From: Lingula anatina
Lineage: Eukaryota; Brachiopoda; Lingulata; Lingulida; Lingulidae
Reading direction: 5' to 3'
DNA: 64,000 nucleotides
Assembly: GCF_001039355.2 (NCBI RefSeq)
Contig: NW_019775441.1
Span: 194,039-258,038 of the forward strand
Shown in pieces: positions 59,661 through 64,000 of this stretch (the stretch's first letter is position 1; each line of letters starts with the position of its first letter). The translations under genes were made by a program, and so were the position numbers. Below the pieces are notes generated by a model. It was given only the letters and a program-made list of their open reading frames with translations, was not told the origin of the DNA and made no database searches.

Positions 59661-60107
59661 ACTTCAACTGATAAAAATATGAATTTATTCTAAAAATTGA
59701 TATGGTATAATATTTTAAGATTAAAGGTAATTTTTCCTAACTAGTTTGTTATTTAATATCAAACTTGCTAGCCAGATCAAACACCAAAAGCCTTTTTTAC
59801 ATGAACTGACCTTTTAAAACAAGACTGTAACATAATAAGATATAAACACGACAGCAAAAGCGGAAGTTTAGCCTGACCTCTGTGGTCCAATTTCAGAAAC
59901 GCAATGACCTGATTTTCTACTGCCATATACGCACAGCAGTGGATTCAAAAATGCTTAATACTACATGACTGATTTTTTAAAAGCTTACAGGGTTTGGTGA
60001 TTTTTTAAATTAAAGCTAATCAGAACAAATCCTATGTGTGAGAATAATATTCCCTGGCCAAGATTATGATGACTGCCACGGAAAAAGTCACAGTATTCAA
60101 TACTCAC

Positions 60108-60311
60108 AGCAACAGGCCCAAAAAGGGCTATGGGTCTATATCTGATCGTCTCAATATGGTCTAAAGCACTCAATGATATAAAACTTCAGGAAATTAAAAA
60201 AAACTAAGTCTAAAACCGTTAAATACTTAAAAGTTTTACTTACCAAAATAAGAAACGTGTGTGAAGGCTTCCTCGAGGTACCGGACGGATCTGTCATCAC
60301 CAATCACGTGA
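60108..60311 (-). CDS. Candidate exon pair, possibly guanylate-kinase-like (MAGUK type)
   Basis: Minus strand: exon 60311-60244 (acceptor TTTTTTTAG, donor GTAAGT) and exon 60160-60108 (acceptor GTGCTTTAG, donor GTGAGT) join in phase. They read HVIGDDRSVRYLEEAFTHVS then YFDHIETIRYRPIALFGPVA. The stretch YRPIALFGPVA resembles the first strand and loop of guanylate-kinase-like domains (compare RPVTIFGPIAD in ZO proteins). Further exons were not found, and a degenerate transposon gene is the alternative. Confidence 0.35.
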
Positions 60312-60326
60312 CTAAAAAAACTAAAA

Positions 60327-60541
60327 ACTAAAAAAGGAGTCTTTAAAAGGACTCAAAGCTTGCAAAGTGAGTCTTTGAATGGACTCAAAACTTGAGTCTA
60401 GCTTGAAACAATGAAATCTTTAGGTTTGATTCCTTAAACGGACTTGAGTGAGTCTGTTTTGGTTAACATTGAGTCTCTAAGGGAATACAGCACCCTGGAG
60501 GCCTCTGCGAGAATCGGTTGAAGCTTTTTTTTCTCTCAGTG
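60327..60541. repeat. Right subterminal array of GGACTC/GAGTCC motifs
   Basis: GAGTCTTTAAAAGGACTCAA, GTGAGTCTTTGAATGGACTC and similar units, a GAGGCCTCTGCGAGAATCGG block, and the end TTTTTTTTCTCTCAGTG. Counterpart of 47392-47700. Confidence 0.7.
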
Positions 60542-60544
60542 CCT

Positions 60545-61239
60545 GCTGGACCTTACATGGCGGTTGGTCATTAATATTTAATAGCCTGATATTAGCTACA
60601 TGCAGTGAGTAATAACCGGTTCTGTAGTAAATTGGGTGGACCACGATTTGAATAAGAGGAACTTAGTTTGCGTTGGTTGGTCCTTAATTTGTAATAATTA
60701 GAAGCTTATTGTAAATGATGGGCCTTCAAATACCATAGTTCTTAATAAATCTTGGTTGGATCTTATATAAACCGAGTTTTGATTTGAATTGTATAGGGAA
60801 ATTATCTAAATGCTGCCAACAGCACCAAAATGTGTTTATTACAACTGATGACAGGACTGCAGGTTTAAAGGTTCATTACAATATTGAACAAAATGTATGA
60901 GTTAAGTAATATTATAGTAGGGGGTGTAGGAACAGCCATGGTCTAGAACCATCAGTACTTAAATGAATTATATGATAGGAAAATGAATTTTTAAGTTATT
61001 TTTCATTTATGAGTTTTTGTATCTATTAATTTTTCATTAATTAATTTAGTTATTTAATTATTTAATAACGGGAAAGATGGGAATAGTGAGATATATTAAA
61101 TACATGTATTACATTCATAAGACAAGCAACATTGCCAAGTGTAATATAGGCAGATGTAATCATCCAACTTTACGGTTACTACTTAATATGGAATATTTTT
61201 TATCATTGTTATTTTTGAGTGCTGATTAAAGTTTTATTG
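60545..61239. other. Intergenic, nothing recognised
   Basis: AT-rich. A run of ATTTATTAATTTAATTA type sequence lies near 61020-61070. No coding-like frame. Confidence 0.35.
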
Positions 61240-61700
61240 GAGTAGGTGCCCCTGTTGTAGCATTTCTTTGGAAGACTTTACTAACGGTTCCTGATAACTG
61301 TTGAATTGCCTGGCAATGGTTCTCCGTTTCTGGTCATTTTCTCTGAGAGCAAGAATCCCATATTAAGCGGCGTTGCTTAGCTGTCGAACCATATCTTCTC
61401 TAAGGTACCTGTCAAGTTTCAGATCAATTCCTTTGTTGCTTCTCTAAATACACTCCAAAGATTGACCAAACCCATGCGTTTTTATGCAAGGGCAGAAATT
61501 GACGAAAAGACCACCCCTCACATTTCTGACCACAGAACATGCAACTGCATGCATCAATTGCTTCGAGAGTCGTGTGGTAATTAGATAACACACCAGGATA
61601 CACATGGATGACACCTCAGTTTTGGATTTAAAATAGTAAGAGAGAAAATAAATATTTCGTTGAAAATTTACTCGCAAAAAATAATATTCCATGTTAAGTA
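61240..61700 (-). pseudogene. Second copy of the unrecognised segment of 1.9-2.7 kb
   Basis: On the minus strand MHAVACSVVRNVRGGLF and IKTHGFGQSLECI match the copy at 2649-2128. A stop then interrupts (CTCTAAATA, about 61443-61448), and related sequence continues through SNAA and ILALRENDQK-like codons, ending near 61250. Flanking sequence at 61560-61690 also matches 2640-2760 (CATCAATT, TTTTGGATTTAA, AGAGAGAAAATAAATATTT), with a small insertion near 61596. The duplication therefore includes non-coding flank. Confidence 0.5.
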
Positions 61701-64000
61701 GTAACCCTGTATAATCAATATTTACCCAAACCACGACACATCGTTATATTTGAGAGAGCATTTGGCGCCAAACGACAGGGAAATAATTGATCAAATGTTC
61801 ACTTAAACATATAAATTAGTTTTTCACCTAGGCTTGAGAAAGTATTTTATCATTTATTACTTTATTAAATAAGGAACAACTGCTTCATTATAATCAAGTG
61901 CGATGAATAAAATTTCACAAACACTACGCACATTTAAGGGAAATGCACAATATGCTTAGTAGTAAGGTTATAATAATAGGTAGGTGCACAGTTTTTCCAT
62001 TAAATTGTTTTAGTAGGAGTACCGTAAGGTAATAATTATATAATTAAATTTCACCTGTGTCATAGTATTCATAACCTATCTTTTATATTTATTGCTTGCA
62101 GATTGATGGTTCTCATATAATATTTTATACTACCTTTCTTTAAATAAGCATAACCTTCAATTGTTTTGGATACCATAATATATATTTAGAGATATGAATT
62201 TAAGTATTAACAATTATCTGAAATAACGATTATTAGGGAAAATTGTCAATTACAATGTTTAAATTGCTGTAGCCAATTTACCCGTTTCGCAAAGTGTTTT
62301 AGCCTCTACGAATTGGTTCATCTTCATATGAATGTTATTTCTATAATAAGTCTTTCCTTATTAAAGAAAGGTATATAATCTCTGAAATTTAACATCACCT
62401 TTGTCACATTAATCTAAAGTGCAGTGGATGAATTTTACGAAGAGGGTACTTTATGCTATAACGGATAAAATTAATGTAAATAACTATCATGGCACTATAA
62501 ATATTGTTGTCCGGAAGCTCACTTATTCATTACTTTACAAAATTATATGCCGGGTAGCATTAACAGCACTTGTATGGTTGATTTGATGGAGATTTTATAA
62601 AGCTGAAGGACTCTATCTCTCTGATATAAACAAGAATATACACAAGTTTCACAGAATGGTAAAATTGTCTTGAATACAAGCATAAGGTTGAATATGTCTT
62701 TAGTTAGTACCTACTTTATAAATCTGTTTTGGTACAAATATACACAATTTGAGTATGCTTAACTCGGAAGTGCTGAGCGGCATTCTGTTAATCTTCCCAT
62801 TCTTGTTTCAAAGGCATTTAAACCTACGTGTTATTTAAGAAGTTATTTTTCATTCAAGGGATTTCATTTTGGAAAAAAATTATGTTTAAATAAAATAAAA
62901 ATTAAACTAGCTTGGCTGTGTGTTTGAATTGTTTAAACTGCATAAATGATCAATGTAGATATGTGTACAAGTCTGTTTCTTGTATATTTCGCACCGTAAA
63001 AGTGAATATGTAACGAGAAAGAAAGGAAGTAGATACAACGATTGCGCCAAAGCAATAGTGTGCATTTTCAGAGGCATGTAAAACTTCAATGCATATGTAA
63101 CTTGCATCCAATTCATTTTTTACTGATAAGCAAATGTATAACGAGCATTAACTTTCATTAATTATGAAAAAAACATTTGAATGATTGTACATGTACGCAA
63201 AGAAGGGTAGGAATAAATTTTGAGGACACGATAGCATTCAATATAACATGTAATGACCTGAAACGTAAACGTTATTTTCCACGCCAATAATTTGACTCCT
63301 ACGGCATGATGGCCTTATACGTATTTACATTTTCTATGCAGTCCATGCGGTAGAAAATATCTAAAAAATACTTTAAAATATGTTTTTACTCTCCATAAAT
63401 CAACGGAAAGCAAGCAATCAAAAAATATAACTTAGTTGTAGGCAAGCACACTTTGTAGAACGATCCTTATTCGAATTGACGAGATCGTGTTTAATCTGAG
63501 TTCCCCTCAGGTGGCCTGTGCGTGTAATTCTCTCTGGCTGTACCAAATTCTAAATGGCCCACCCCAACCTCGCTCCAGTACTAAACGAACAAAGGACCAA
63601 CGTCCACAGCTGCGAACATATCCGAGCCTACCCAACTACCAGACTCGGCACCTAAGGATCCTGAATTAACCGGTATATCGGACCACGCTACCCGTTTTCA
63701 AGGTGTGTGTCAGATCGCATTTCGGAGTATCATACCCCAGAACAAATTTTGTAGCACGACTGCGGACTCATCCACGCTCGGCTGAACAACCTTAAACTGT
63801 ACTCTTACTTTAGAGTACTCTATTTTATTGTCTATATGGGGATATATATGGGGACTTAACGATATTCGGTTTGAATATTTTGACCACTTTTGATAGGGCT
63901 TTTTTGCACTGTATTAGATTAATGTGGCAGTCTAAGGTTCATCTAGGTGGCTTTCAAAATTATGCACCCGGTTTTAAAATCATATAGCGATTTTACGACA
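61701..64000. other. No gene recognised
   Basis: About 2.3 kb of AT-rich DNA. The frame at 63487-63669 has no motif or splice context. GTACATGTAC occurs near 63187. I see no repeat shared with the rest of the window. Confidence 0.4.

Larger units (their letters stand above)
47392..60541. mobile_element. Possible large CACTG-ended DNA transposon with nested insertions
   Basis: Left end CACTGACAGCAAAAAAGGAC and right end (reverse complement) CACTGAGAGAAAAAAAAGC are imperfect inverted repeats. Both are followed by GGACTC-rich subterminal arrays and share a GAGAATCG block. CACTG-type ends plus subterminal motif arrays recall CACTA/EnSpm elements. CC flanks both ends (47390-47391, 60542-60543), a weak target-duplication candidate. 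The solo LTR, the IS3EU-like element and one arm of the long inverted repeat would then be later insertions. No transposase was recognised. Confidence 0.35.

Overview
The window is AT-rich eukaryotic DNA. Support: spliced genes with canonical GT/AG sites, an RNF213-type giant AAA+ gene, a tRNA-derived V-SINE, and Tc1, Ginger, IS3EU-like and CR1/L2-like transposable elements. A mollusc, probably a bivalve, fits best because of the RUDI-like V-SINE, the Ginger element and the frequent GTACATGTAC motif. This assignment is inference and no marker gene settles it.

Layout. 1-24.5 kb is almost entirely repeats: dispersed family R1 (three copies), family R2 (several copies), tandem duplications, a MITE, a dead but structurally complete Tc1 element (15058-16440), and a Ginger-type transposon (17724-21657) that sits at a CCGG site inside an R2 copy. 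24.5-45.3 kb is an RNF213-like locus. Two damaged upstream exons (24512-25020 and 25700-26411) are followed by about 8.3 kb of nested and duplicated repeats that split the first Walker-A AAA+ module. Then comes one giant open exon (34683-42592) and a short basic last exon (42877-42966). A decayed CR1/L2-like LINE and a second, frameshifted copy of the last two exons follow. 47.4-60.5 kb may be a 13-kb CACTG-ended element. It holds a solo LTR, an IS3EU-like transposon (48113-55533) with an 11-exon DDE integrase gene, and an inverted copy of the 27.4-29.0 kb repeat whose edge coincides with a single N. 60.5-64 kb has one duplicated coding-like segment and otherwise nothing recognisable.

How the parts relate. 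The only host gene with strong evidence is the RNF213-like gene. RNF213 is a dynein-like AAA+ ubiquitin ligase involved in lipid-droplet biology and defence against intracellular pathogens. This copy has no visible RING and keeps a Cys-rich ribbon towards the C-terminus. Its C-terminal 2,600 codons are intact while its upstream exons carry lesions. The remaining genes are transposon genes, most of them decayed. The nesting gives relative ages: R2 before Ginger, solo LTR before IS3EU.
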